A DNA stretch of 64,000 nucleotides from Pedobacter sp. PAMC26386 (GTDB lineage: Bacteria; Bacteroidota; Bacteroidia; Sphingobacteriales; Sphingobacteriaceae). Below, in pieces: positions 26,394 to 33,640 of this stretch. How positions within the stretch are numbered: position 1 is the first letter of the stretch; the number at the start of each line of letters is the position of its first letter. The notes below the pieces were generated by a model that saw only the letters and a list, made by a program, of their open reading frames with translations, was not told the origin of the DNA and ran no database searches. A program made the translations under genes and the position numbers. Where the stretch lies: positions 1,240,001 to 1,304,000 of the forward strand of contig CP060294.1 of the NCBI GenBank assembly GCA_014302835.1. Direction: 5' to 3'.

Positions 26394-26891
26394 ATGAAAG
26401 ATTTTGATAGTAAGCTAAATACGTTTTTTAATGAGCTAAATGGCAAATTGAAAAGCTTCCCTAATATTGTTGCTGAAACTGCTACCGAACACTTTAAAGA
26501 GCGGTTCATCAAAAAGGATTGGGACGGAACGCCTTGGCCAGCCTATGGCAACCCGAAGCGGGAACCAAAAAGAGGCTCCTTAATGATGCGTAGCCAAAAT
26601 CTAATGATGAGTGTTCGCCCCTCGGTTGTAAGTGCACAGCTGGTGCGGATCAATGCCGGAAGCATGAAAGTACCTTATGCCCGTATCCATAATGAAGGCG
26701 GCAGGATAAGAGGCGTAAGGTACGTAAGGGCGCATCATAACGGCAATTTTATGGGTAAAGGCAAGAGAGTACAGATTCAGGAATTTTCTCGCAAGGTAGA
26801 CTATGTAATGCCTAAAAGGCAATTTATGGGCAAAAGCAAACAATTACTGAGCTTAATAAAAACAAGGGCTATAAATCACTTAAAAAAATGA
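26394..26891 (+). CDS. Phage virion morphogenesis protein (Mu gpG-like)
   Basis: I use the ATG at 26394 (MKDFDSKLNTFFNELNGK, 165 aa) instead of an upstream TTG. The features match the Phage_tail_S/virion morphogenesis family: a helical N-terminus, the central W-D-G-T-P-W-P box (KKDWDGTPWPAYG), SLMMRSQNLMMSVR, PYARIHNEGG, and the C-terminal MPKRQFMGKS. In Mu, gpG helps complete and stabilise the head-tail junction. It overlaps the following gene by 4 nt. Confidence 0.88.
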   Translation: MKDFDSKLNTFFNELNGKLKSFPNIVAETATEHFKERFIKKDWDGTPWPAYGNPKREPKRGSLMMRSQNLMMSVRPSVVSAQLVRINAGSMKVPYARIHNEGGRIRGVRYVRAHHNGNFMGKGKRVQIQEFSRKVDYVMPKRQFMGKSKQLLSLIKTRAINHLKK

Positions 26892-27316
26892 AAAAGATAT
26901 ATTTAAAAACACTGGAGAAATTCAAGGAATTGCCAGAAATTAAATTTGTAGATAAAGACCGGGCGCAGATTGACACCAGCGAGAGGCCAGCGGTGAAGTT
27001 CCCTTGCGCATTAATCTCTATTTCCTTACCAAAGCGTAAAAATTTGGCAGCAGATTTACAGCTATGTGCATGCACCATTAGTATAAGGATAGCATTTGAA
27101 CGTTTCGCAGACAGCAGCAATTTAAGCCCGCAGGCACGTTTAAATTTAGCACTGGAATATTATGATATCGTTGAACGTGTAGAGGCTTTATTTCAAGGCT
27201 ACACTGATGCAGAGATGAATCCTTGGGAATGTACAAGCAGTATTGAAGAGGTTCGCCCGGATTTAGATGTAATGCGGCTTTCTTTTAGTACAAGTTTTAC
27301 AAAGCTGGTGATTTAA
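26888..27316 (+). CDS. Phage tail-completion-like protein (Mu gp37-like)
   Basis: A 142-residue mixed alpha/beta protein (FPCALISISLPKRKNLAADL ... LQLCACTISIRIAFERFAD ... LDVMRLSFSTSFTKLVI). Its layout resembles the gp37/tail-terminator type proteins that follow gpG in Mu-like genomes. It is the last gene of the plus-strand packaging operon. Its TAA shares the TTAA palindrome with the stop of the convergent regulator gene at 27313, so the two genes overlap by 4 bases. Family assignment is by position and pattern. Confidence 0.65.
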   Translation: MKKIYLKTLEKFKELPEIKFVDKDRAQIDTSERPAVKFPCALISISLPKRKNLAADLQLCACTISIRIAFERFADSSNLSPQARLNLALEYYDIVERVEALFQGYTDAEMNPWECTSSIEEVRPDLDVMRLSFSTSFTKLVI

Positions 27317-27624
27317 TTCCAATTGAAATGCGGGTAACGTTGGCGGAGCTGTTTGCGATCTGGGGCGTTTTGGGCAATGTCCTTTAACAAATCATTGTTT
27401 TCTGTCAAACGATCGGCAATGGTACGACCGCTTATAAAAAACTCCTTTTCCATGTCAGCGATTGCATCGTCAAAACGTTTGCGTTGTAAATGGTAATAAT
27501 AGTAGAAACGATAGGACATACAAGCATCACGATCCAGTGCATACGCATTCCTTTTGCCTTTTGTGGCTTTGTTTTCGAACGCTGGCGGGAAGATTGATGT
27601 AAGTGTTTGGCTGCCCCTAATCAT
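27313..27624 (-). CDS. Small regulator-like protein, candidate late-gene activator
   Basis: I use the ATG at 27624 (103 aa), as the longer frame starts with GTG at 27642. The C-terminal part (DDAIADMEKEFFISGRTIAD ... LTENNDLLKDI ... RYPHFNW) has helix-turn-helix character. It resembles small proteins of unknown role common in Bacteroidota mobile elements. The gene lies alone: behind the early operon's strong terminator (27689-27712) and convergent with the packaging operon. In Mu the middle regulators Mor and C occupy the corresponding place between early and late genes. I infer, but cannot show, that it activates the divergent late promoters. Confidence 0.55.
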   Translation of the reverse strand: MIRGSQTLTSIFPPAFENKATKGKRNAYALDRDACMSYRFYYYYHLQRKRFDDAIADMEKEFFISGRTIADRLTENNDLLKDIAQNAPDRKQLRQRYPHFNWN

Positions 27625-27688
27625 TAATATATCTTGATACACAAAAATAAGATCAAAGACAGCCCTTTTCCAAATTTGAATTTGAACA

Positions 27689-27712
27689 TAAAAAAAGCCC
27701 CATTAGGGGCTT
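27689..27712 (-). terminator. Strong intrinsic terminator at end of early operon
   Basis: On the minus strand AAGCCCC-TAAT-GGGGCTT forms a 7-bp GC-rich stem with a 4-nt loop, followed by a run of T residues. It lies directly after the stop of the DUF4468-like gene (27715) and would end early minus-strand transcription. Confidence 0.85.
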
Positions 27713-27714
27713 AA

Positions 27715-28218
27715 TTAGAAATCGTTTTCAGGTTTTCTATTTACTCGCTCGGCTATATCAGTTATCAGATTAATGGCCATTTGCCTTGCAGTTTTATTTA
27801 ATACAGGGTCGAAGGTTTTATTTGCAGTACGTAACTGATCGTTAGATAATTCTAAACCTGCAATTGGCTTTCCGTACTGCAAAGATGAAAGCACAACTTT
27901 AAACTTTTTGTCCTTTGCATATACCTTACACTTAAAATACAAGTTAACTGTTTCTTCAACTATAGTACCACTAAATGCTATTTCTCCTAATTCTAAATCT
28001 TTCATTTCTACAACCGACCGACTATCTTTAAATGAAGTTGTAAGGTAATTTAAAGCATTGCTATATAATTGCGGCTTTGTAAGTGTCGAGACTACAACAG
28101 TATCCAATAAGTGTGCTGGTTGATCCGTGTAAGAACTTTTGATGCTATCATCAGATTTAAAGGTTTGAGCAAAACCTAAAAACGGGGCAAATATTAATAG
28201 TATTACTAGCTTTTTCAT
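27715..28218 (-). CDS. Secreted DUF4468-like protein (prophage cargo)
   Basis: A 167-residue protein with a clear signal peptide (MKKLVILLIFAPFLGFAQ). The domain pattern (LYSNALNYLTTSFKDSRSVV ... GEIAFSGTIVEE ... YFKCKVYAKDKKFKVVL) fits DUF4468, a TBP-like-fold family of exported Bacteroidota proteins. It is the last gene of the phage early operon. It has no apparent replication role and resembles chromosomal proteins, so it is likely a moron gene acting in the periplasm or envelope, perhaps altering surface properties or superinfection. Confidence 0.75.
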   Translation of the reverse strand: MKKLVILLIFAPFLGFAQTFKSDDSIKSSYTDQPAHLLDTVVVSTLTKPQLYSNALNYLTTSFKDSRSVVEMKDLELGEIAFSGTIVEETVNLYFKCKVYAKDKKFKVVLSSLQYGKPIAGLELSNDQLRTANKTFDPVLNKTARQMAINLITDIAERVNRKPENDF

Positions 28219-28238
28219 AGCGTTAAAAGTAATTAAAA

Positions 28239-28661
28239 TTAAATTTCATTTAAGTGTTTACGATACATGTTTTCAAATTGAGTAACTAAATGAGGTAATT
28301 CACTTGTACTATACTGGTCTAACGCCTTGTTACCATACCCATATTGGATACACCAATTATTTACACGTTCTATATTTATTTTACCGTTTGGCTGCTCCCA
28401 TCGTAATTCATGAGCCATACTTAAAATTTTACGTCTCATTTTATTTGCTGGTGTTTCCGGCATATTCATCCCGCCAGTAAGCATCTTAATTACCTGAACG
28501 GCCTCATTAATATATAATTCACTTATACGTAGTGTGCGGCCTTCTGAATAGGTGTAAATCAATTCTTCCTTAGTTTCCTCATCAATCCGCATGCGACCAA
28601 TTAGGTAACCGATCATGGCATTCTGTTTTTTTGTGCTGGGGGTAAATTTTATTGCTTTCAT
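28239..28661 (-). CDS. gemA: GemA/Gp16-like regulatory protein
   Basis: A 140-residue protein with N-terminal KKQNAMIGYLIGRM, where GemA/DUF1018 proteins carry their first conserved helix. The conserved C-terminal block MRRKILSMAHELRWE ... NIERVNNWCIQYGYGNKALD follows. In Mu, GemA modulates host gene expression and DNA topology from the early operon. Here too it lies near the end of the early operon, 2 nt upstream of which ends a 73-residue gene. The match is recognisable but diverged. Confidence 0.72.
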   Translation of the reverse strand: MKAIKFTPSTKKQNAMIGYLIGRMRIDEETKEELIYTYSEGRTLRISELYINEAVQVIKMLTGGMNMPETPANKMRRKILSMAHELRWEQPNGKINIERVNNWCIQYGYGNKALDQYSTSELPHLVTQFENMYRKHLNEI

Positions 28662-28662
28662 A

Positions 28663-28884
28663 CTAATAGATTGGGAGTTTTGTTCTATCTATGTCTTGGT
28701 TTGCCCAATGGGTAACCTCGCCGGCTTTAAACATTTTAGTGAGAAAATCCGCAGATACTAGACTCCTCAACATAAAATTGTTATAAATATCATACGCTAT
28801 ATACTTTCTTTCGTTCGTTTCGTCTTTAGGTAAATTGCTGTGAAAAATGATGCGATGCCAGCCATTGTTATTTATTATTTCCAT
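28663..28884 (-). CDS. Small early phage protein (73 aa), unknown
   Basis: A 73-residue soluble protein without a recognised domain (HRIIFHSNLPKDETNERKYI ...). ATG at 28884, and the stop is 1 nt from the GemA-like start, so it is translated as part of the early operon. No DNA-binding or catalytic motif is visible. Its tight packing between clear early genes is the main evidence that it is real. Confidence 0.55.
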   Translation of the reverse strand: MEIINNNGWHRIIFHSNLPKDETNERKYIAYDIYNNFMLRSLVSADFLTKMFKAGEVTHWANQDIDRTKLPIY

Positions 28885-28944
28885 GCTTTATTAATTAAAG
28901 GTAGTTTGAATGAAAATTATTTTATTACGGGTTTCCGCAAAGCA

Positions 28945-29379
28945 CTATCTTTCTCTTTTCCAATCCACTGCATAGTACTCCTTTTTGATATAATTATCTG
29001 GGTCAGCCTTGCCTCTAAAATTGGTGCGGTACAAATAATCTTCATAGGGCTTTATGTTTCTAATACAAGCCGTTTTTTCGGTGTCATCTAACTTTTTATA
29101 TAGCGGTTCACATCTTTTGCGGTTTATCTTCTTATCGTACTTGTTCCAAAAAACCTCAAAGCTTAAATCTTCGGGCAAAAGTTCAAGTGTACATTTAGTT
29201 TTATCTGCTAAAGCTTGTAAATCTTGTGCCTCTCGAGGCAAGTTTTTCAGAACTGCCAGCAACTGTTTCTCTGTTATCATTGCTGGGGTAGCATCATAGA
29301 AAACGAGTAATCCAGCATCATCATACCCGAATATCACACTGCCAGTTAGATTTTGTGAGGTTAAAACATACTTTTTCAT
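28945..29379 (-). CDS. Early protein with primosome/replication-protein-like C-terminus (144 aa)
   Basis: The second half carries FWNKYDKKINRKRCEPLYKK ... NYIKKEYYAVDW, a motif seen at the C-terminus of many phage replication initiators and DnaT-like primosomal proteins, where it helps recruit helicase. The N-terminal half (VIFGYDDAGLLVFYD ... LKNLPREAQDLQALADK) is unassigned. Its ATG overlaps the stop of the RecA-fold ATPase gene (ATGA), so the two are coupled and probably act together. In a transposing phage they could help load the host replisome onto the strand-transfer complex. Confidence 0.62.
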   Translation of the reverse strand: MKKYVLTSQNLTGSVIFGYDDAGLLVFYDATPAMITEKQLLAVLKNLPREAQDLQALADKTKCTLELLPEDLSFEVFWNKYDKKINRKRCEPLYKKLDDTEKTACIRNIKPYEDYLYRTNFRGKADPDNYIKKEYYAVDWKRER

Positions 29380-30233
29380 ACTTCTACAGGGGTTTTACGT
29401 GCTTTTGTTACTCTTAGTATTCGGGGTTTTTCTGCATCTACCCCCATAGTTTCGGCAGGGGGTAGATGCAATTTACCCCCCGTATCTGGGGTAGGTATTG
29501 TGTCATTTACCCCAGCTCCTTCTTTATCATCAGGGGTAAATAGGTCAGGCTGTTTACCTTTTGATTGTTCTTTTACCCTAATTGCAAAAAAGTTCGGATT
29601 ACGTTCTCTTGCCATTGGCTCAAAGATTACATAAGGGTCAAAGCCGCCAAACCTGTTCTTTTCTGCCTGTGCGATGAAATCCTTAACCCAAATACACATG
29701 CCTCCATCAAAGACTATGTCGTCACTAATGGTTTTGCGAAGTTTACCGGATTTTTCCGAGTGAGCTATAAACACGAAAGTCTTTTTTCCTTCGTATTTGT
29801 TTTTTAAAAACAGATAGTCTGCCTTGTTAAAGCCTGTATAATCAATACTGTCAATAAAAATGTACTCCGGGCTGCTTCGCTTATTCAGGTAGTTATCTAA
29901 GTCCTCCAAGAAAGTTACCCCAGCTCCAAGATTCGCCACCGGGTCAATAGGTATGAAATTCCCGCTTAATTCCTCCATTTTATTACGTTTTGTGGCACTT
30001 TGCAGGTCATACCCATGCCTTTGCTCATAACTTAACCAAGCAACCTTCCCAAAGCCTCCAAGCTCTTTTGCCAGCTGCACACAAAATTCTGTCTTACCAT
30101 TACCGGAATATCCTTTCACAAGACAAATGAAATGCCTTGGTACTTTTCCGAGTAAGCCTTTAAATTTGCTTCTGCTCAAGTCTAACAGCTTAAATTTTTT
30201 CTGATGAAATTGTACAATGCCTAATGCTTTCAT
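29376..30233 (-). CDS. RecA/DnaB-fold ATPase (early, replication-associated)
   Basis: A 285-residue P-loop protein: Walker A GYSGNGKTEF (about 41-50), Walker B EYIFIDSIDY (about 117-126) and a sensor-like FVFIAHSEKSGK. The core ends near residue 215. A disordered Pro/Asp/Gly-rich tail of about 70 residues follows, with a short basic end (RVTKARKTPVEV). It resembles phage single-strand DNA-dependent ATPases or helicase loaders. It is translationally coupled to the primosome-like gene downstream. Mu lacks an obvious counterpart besides MuB, which is encoded separately here. Confidence 0.72.
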   Translation of the reverse strand: MKALGIVQFHQKKFKLLDLSRSKFKGLLGKVPRHFICLVKGYSGNGKTEFCVQLAKELGGFGKVAWLSYEQRHGYDLQSATKRNKMEELSGNFIPIDPVANLGAGVTFLEDLDNYLNKRSSPEYIFIDSIDYTGFNKADYLFLKNKYEGKKTFVFIAHSEKSGKLRKTISDDIVFDGGMCIWVKDFIAQAEKNRFGGFDPYVIFEPMARERNPNFFAIRVKEQSKGKQPDLFTPDDKEGAGVNDTIPTPDTGGKLHLPPAETMGVDAEKPRILRVTKARKTPVEV

Positions 30234-30251
30234 TTAATGTGCTTTTTTATA

Positions 30252-30473
30252 TTAATTATAAGCGTGTCGCAAAAACACAACTTCAGTGTTACCTTTCATC
30301 GACTGGGTAAATTTCGCACCATTCTTACGTGCGTTGACGGTATAGGTTTGATATTCTGTTTTCTTTATCTCACCTTCAACCTTTTCAAATACAACTTTAC
30401 CTTTGTCGTTCCGCTTATAGAAGCGGTCACCAGTTTGCAGACTACCTGCAACTGTAATTTCATTCCTATTCAT
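30252..30473 (-). CDS. Small early phage protein (73 aa), unknown
   Basis: A 73-residue basic protein, probably beta-rich (NEITVAGSLQTGDRFYKRND ... NGAKFTQSMKGNTEVVFLR). It looks like a small SH3/OB-like barrel, but no family is recognised. Its ATG overlaps the exonuclease stop by 8 nt, so it is coupled to that gene. A nucleic-acid-binding accessory role would fit the place, but this is inference only. Confidence 0.55.
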   Translation of the reverse strand: MNRNEITVAGSLQTGDRFYKRNDKGKVVFEKVEGEIKKTEYQTYTVNARKNGAKFTQSMKGNTEVVFLRHAYN

Positions 30474-31023
30474 AACCCATTAACTTTTTATAAGTGGCTG
30501 AACAATATTTTATCTGGTGATGACAGTCAGCTAAAGCATCATGTCTTGTTCCGATAAACGGAATACCTTTCTTTACCTCTGGTGCAAGGCTGACCAAGGT
30601 GCGGACATCTCTCTCATTCCAATGTTTCCATAATACGGTCTGACCCTTGGTTTGTAGAGCATTCTCTATAATACCTAAGTCAAACCGGGCACTATTACCC
30701 CATACTTTTAACTGATCAGGACTAAGCCCGTCTACAAATTCCGTGAAATTCAAGAGTGCTATTACTAGTTGCTCGGGGTTAACGAGGATATTTAAACGAG
30801 CTTCTTCGCTTTGTTTTAACCACCAAAGGATAGTATCCCCATCTACATTTAATCCCGCATTCATACAAGACTGTATATCTATATTACAATTGAAGGTTCT
30901 GCCAGTTTCGCCCGTAGCCAAATCAAATTCAACAGCTGCAATGGAGCAAATTACCGAATAGCTTTTACTACCCATTGTTTCAATATCAACCATTAAATGG
31001 CCTAATTTTTTTACGTTTTCCAT
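30466..31023 (-). CDS. DEDD-family 3'-5' exonuclease
   Basis: A 185-residue nuclease related to the Rv2179c/exonuclease VIII-like group. Exo I motif is MVDIETMG (about 12-19), Exo II lies in WGNSARFDLGII (about 116-127), and Exo III is RHDALADCHHQI (about 161-172), giving the D-E-D-D metal ligands plus histidine. It could process DNA or RNA ends during phage replication or degrade host nucleic acids. It is 3 nt upstream of the lipoprotein gene's stop and coupled to the 73-residue gene. Confidence 0.85.
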   Translation of the reverse strand: MENVKKLGHLMVDIETMGSKSYSVICSIAAVEFDLATGETGRTFNCNIDIQSCMNAGLNVDGDTILWWLKQSEEARLNILVNPEQLVIALLNFTEFVDGLSPDQLKVWGNSARFDLGIIENALQTKGQTVLWKHWNERDVRTLVSLAPEVKKGIPFIGTRHDALADCHHQIKYCSATYKKLMGYE

Positions 31024-31026
31024 AAG

Positions 31027-31389
31027 TTATTTTAAATTATAGGTTAAGGTATCGGTATTACCCCACTGGGTATAAAACTTATCAATGGATTTGACCACTT
31101 TACCGTTGACTTTAATAGTAGCCTTCACGTGTTGATCAGCCGTAAATGTTCCGTGATACAGTTCCAGATAAGCAGTATCCAGTTTGCTGTTTTCAAACTC
31201 GTAATGCCATCTACCTTGTACGACGAAGTGTTGTTTATGACCTCCCTGCCATACATTATCTTTTACATATACCAGAATATATCTGCCTTCCACATCATAA
31301 CTTACAATTTGGGTTGGTACTATGTTTTCATTCTTTTTACAGGCAATCAGCCCAATAGCCATTGAGGCTATTAATAATATCTTTTTCAT
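31027..31389 (-). CDS. Small lipoprotein in the early operon (prophage cargo)
   Basis: A 120-residue lipoprotein with a signal peptide and lipobox (MKKILLIASMAIGLIACKKN, Cys17). A small beta-rich domain follows (GRYILVYVKDNVWQG ... GRWHYEFENSKLDTAYLEL). The Cys-Lys-Lys start is typical of surface or periplasmic lipoproteins of this phylum. It lies between an HD hydrolase and an exonuclease in the early operon, so it would be made soon after infection. Superinfection exclusion at the envelope is a reasonable guess. No homologue is recognised. Confidence 0.72.
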   Translation of the reverse strand: MKKILLIASMAIGLIACKKNENIVPTQIVSYDVEGRYILVYVKDNVWQGGHKQHFVVQGRWHYEFENSKLDTAYLELYHGTFTADQHVKATIKVNGKVVKSIDKFYTQWGNTDTLTYNLK

Positions 31390-31403
31390 GATTCGATTTC
31401 TGA

Positions 31404-31979
31404 TTAAACTACCCCGATGCCAGCAGCGATACTATATTGTTTGATAAGGTTCAGGAATATTCCTGGTATTTGATAGGGAGAATACTTACCACCAATTTCA
31501 TTTTCAATGATAGACTGGATAAACTGCAAGGCCGGGTAAGAATCCATAATATAAGCGGCATGTTCAAACTCTAAAGCTTGTTTGTCGAATGGCTTAATCT
31601 GCTTTAAACGTTCTTTATTCAGGTTGTACTTCCGCAAGATCACTGAAGAAAATCGATCTTCTATATCTGTATACGCTTTGCCTAAAATATTCTTTAATGG
31701 CTTAATGACATCACCCAGATAGGTTTCACTGGCATCATGTAATAGAGCTTCCAGTTTCAACTCAGCTGGTGCCAGAGCTGCAACCAAAATACTGTGTTCT
31801 CCAACGCTGTAGTGTCCCATTGTATGCCCTCCAAATCGACAAATACGATTAAGAGCATGTGCAATATCCTCACTACAAATCATATCAATTGTAGGGTTAT
31901 TCAGGTCAACCAGTAAGCCACTACGTGTATTAAACAAACCTTTGCCGTTGTCGTTTACATTTAAATATTTTGTTTCCAT
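31404..31979 (-). CDS. HD-domain phosphohydrolase (YfbR-like, nucleotidase candidate)
   Basis: A 191-residue HD protein. Metal-binding residues are visible in GHTMGHYSVGEHS (His at about 54-62), the HD pair in LEALLHDASETYLGD (about 78-92), and a later conserved Asp. This layout matches YfbR/5'-deoxynucleotidase-like enzymes that hydrolyse dNMPs and are common in phages for nucleotide-pool control. It belongs to the early operon and overlaps nothing. Confidence 0.85.
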   Translation of the reverse strand: METKYLNVNDNGKGLFNTRSGLLVDLNNPTIDMICSEDIAHALNRICRFGGHTMGHYSVGEHSILVAALAPAELKLEALLHDASETYLGDVIKPLKNILGKAYTDIEDRFSSVILRKYNLNKERLKQIKPFDKQALEFEHAAYIMDSYPALQFIQSIIENEIGGKYSPYQIPGIFLNLIKQYSIAAGIGVV

Positions 31980-31984
31980 TTTTC

Positions 31985-32137
31985 CTATGAATTAGCTTCT
32001 ATGAACGCTTCATCTAAATAGTGATCAAGCATAAAAAGAGTGTCTTGTAATACAGTTATTTTATCCTTTAAGGCTAGTTCCTCCAGCACTTCATCAACCT
32101 TGTTGATGATAGTTTGTGTAGCTTCTTTAGTGTCCAT
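31985..32137 (-). CDS. Small early ORF (50 aa)
   Basis: An ATG at 32137 opens a 50-codon frame (MDTKEATQTIINKVDEVLEE ...) ending at 31985. It fits exactly between the DUF3164 gene (9-nt gap) and the HD hydrolase gene (5-nt gap). The product is acidic and wholly helical, possibly a coiled coil. No family is recognised. The fit into the operon and the absence of other coding here support it. Confidence 0.6.
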   Translation of the reverse strand: MDTKEATQTIINKVDEVLEELALKDKITVLQDTLFMLDHYLDEAFIEANS

Positions 32138-32146
32138 TTTCGCCAG

Positions 32147-32794
32147 TTATAGTTTAGCAAAATCTAGTACTACTGGCTTCCAACTCTCGCCATCAGCTGC
32201 TTTTATTTCAAAACGAGCATAATACTTGGTTTCCCCCGGAACGATACTTTCTTGCAGTAATTCAATTCCTTTCCGCCAGTTTTCATTTTCAAAATCGTCT
32301 TTCATGCTAATCAGCTTTAATACTTCGTCTTTTTCAAGCTGTCCCTTTTTGCGTTCAAGCAACTTTCTTACAAGTTTGGACGTAGGGTTGCTATCGCCAA
32401 ACTGTGCAGTTAAAAAGTCTAATATGTGCCTTTCTGCCTGTGAAGCTCTTTCGTCAAATTTGGTATTGTCCTGTCTTTTATAACTCACCCTCATTTGACC
32501 GTCACTTTCTTCGAGGGTAAAGCTCCCTTTTCCATCAGCGTGACGTGAGCTATGTTCCTGCAATAGCTTGTACATGGTTTCCAAATCACTCCAAACATCT
32601 GTTTTAAATGCTTTTATAGCCTCTCTTAAACGGTTAGCACCCATAACCATATTGATTACTGTTTGATCTCTAAGGGCTTCGTATTGCTTACGTTGCTGTA
32701 TGCGGTCGTTATTTTCTTCGGCCGTTTTTTGTGCAAGTAAGGCTTTTAACTCAGCTGCTGACATTTCATTTACTGTTTTAGTTGCTGTTTCCAT
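32147..32794 (-). CDS. DUF3164 family protein
   Basis: A 215-residue protein matching DUF3164, a family found almost only in Mu-like and related prophages, in the early region. It has a charged helical N-terminus (EMSAAELKALLAQKTAEENN), a central R-V-S-Y-K-R-Q-D core and a C-terminal strand-rich end (ETKYYARFEIKA). In other phages its neighbours are also the transposase operon and GemA. Function is not established; a role in DNA metabolism is commonly suspected. Confidence 0.85.
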   Translation of the reverse strand: METATKTVNEMSAAELKALLAQKTAEENNDRIQQRKQYEALRDQTVINMVMGANRLREAIKAFKTDVWSDLETMYKLLQEHSSRHADGKGSFTLEESDGQMRVSYKRQDNTKFDERASQAERHILDFLTAQFGDSNPTSKLVRKLLERKKGQLEKDEVLKLISMKDDFENENWRKGIELLQESIVPGETKYYARFEIKAADGESWKPVVLDFAKL

Positions 32795-32800
32795 TTTATT

Positions 32801-33040
32801 TTAATCTTTTATGTTATTTACTGGATAATTGAGGTATTCTCTGCGAAATGACTCCTGGCTCAGATGTTCATGTTTTTTCCTAATATCCTCCTCTGTATAT
32901 ACTTTTGGCCACGTTGCTCTCGCCGCTTCCTTCAAATCAGCAAGCTTTTTAATCATGTCATGCCTAGCTATCCAGTCGGTGGTTGGGTGATCCCGTAGCC
33001 AATCCTCTGTTTTCCTGATTTCTTGGTTTAGTTCGTCCAT
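32801..33040 (-). CDS. Small early phage protein (79 aa), overlapping its upstream neighbour
   Basis: A 79-residue basic, helical protein (RKTEDWLRDHPTTDWIARHD ...). Its 5' end overlaps the 3' end of the 127-residue gene (32964-33347) by 77 nt in another frame, which is unusual even for phage. Either the upstream gene reads past its functional end or both products are needed. It could be a DNA-binding accessory, but no motif is recognised. Confidence 0.5.
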   Translation of the reverse strand: MDELNQEIRKTEDWLRDHPTTDWIARHDMIKKLADLKEAARATWPKVYTEEDIRKKHEHLSQESFRREYLNYPVNNIKD

Positions 33041-33347
33041 ATTGTTGATCTATTTGTTTATAAATGTTTTGTAAGAAGTTTGCCTCGTATGGAAATGCAG
33101 TATCATCTATGTACGTGTTTTGGTAAAAGAGATATAGTGCTTTTGCCTCTAAAGAGGATAGTGTAAAACTCCAACTGTTGTTATTACAGTACAGCTGTCT
33201 GCTTTTGTTCAGGAGCTTCATGTAAGTTTTGTTTACCAATTCTTCCAGTAATTCCTCCGCTACGTTCTCAGCCGGGTACTGTGCTAACAGGTATTCTAAG
33301 AGTCTTACCATGCCTTCTAACTGATCTTTTGTTGCTTTAAATCGCAT
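32964..33347 (-). CDS. Early phage protein of unknown function (127 aa)
   Basis: A 127-residue, mainly helical protein (KDQLEGMVRLLEYLLAQYPA ... ELLEELVNKTYMKLLNKSRQ). The last about 25 residues (RTKPRNQENRGLATGSPNHR) are low in hydrophobics and coincide with the 77-nt overlap with the next gene, so that tail may not be conserved. The start overlaps the DnaA-like gene by 31 nt. It belongs to the early operon; role unknown. Confidence 0.5.
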   Translation of the reverse strand: MRFKATKDQLEGMVRLLEYLLAQYPAENVAEELLEELVNKTYMKLLNKSRQLYCNNNSWSFTLSSLEAKALYLFYQNTYIDDTAFPYEANFLQNIYKQIDQQYGRTKPRNQENRGLATGSPNHRLDS

Positions 33348-33640
33348 GATTTCTGATTTAAAATGACGTTGTCTAATGTTATTCTGATGGTGCTGTATTT
33401 CTGCTGGTAATCTTTATTGTAACTCAGTAGATCGGTTGCTACCCCTTCGCCGTAAAAAACATTTGTACGGCTTTTGCTATATCTATTTTGAATCTCTATT
33501 GACTTTACCCCATAACGCAGAGCTAAATAGTAAACCAGATAGCGCACCACCGTAATACTCCTATTGGTCGTTTTAAAGTCTTTTAAAGGTGTTTTGAAAA
33601 CCCTTGAAGCGACCTGTTCGATCATGTGGAGAGTTATCAT
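33317..33640 (-). CDS. DnaA domain IV-like DNA-binding protein (107 aa)
   Basis: Residues about 5-75 (IEQVASRVFKTPLKDFKTTN, then RSITVVRYLVYYLALRYGVK, SIEIQNRYSKSRTNVFYGEG) follow the helix pattern of DnaA domain IV. That domain is a helix-turn-helix binding DnaA boxes. The usual G-x-x-H-S/T-T-V signature is replaced by SRTNVFYG. No ATPase domain is attached. The gene is coupled (ATGA) to the unknown 129-residue gene two places downstream of the MuB-like ATPase. It may compete for or mimic DnaA at host origins, or mark a replication site on the phage. Confidence 0.55.
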   Translation of the reverse strand: MITLHMIEQVASRVFKTPLKDFKTTNRSITVVRYLVYYLALRYGVKSIEIQNRYSKSRTNVFYGEGVATDLLSYNKDYQQKYSTIRITLDNVILNQKSCDLKQQKIS

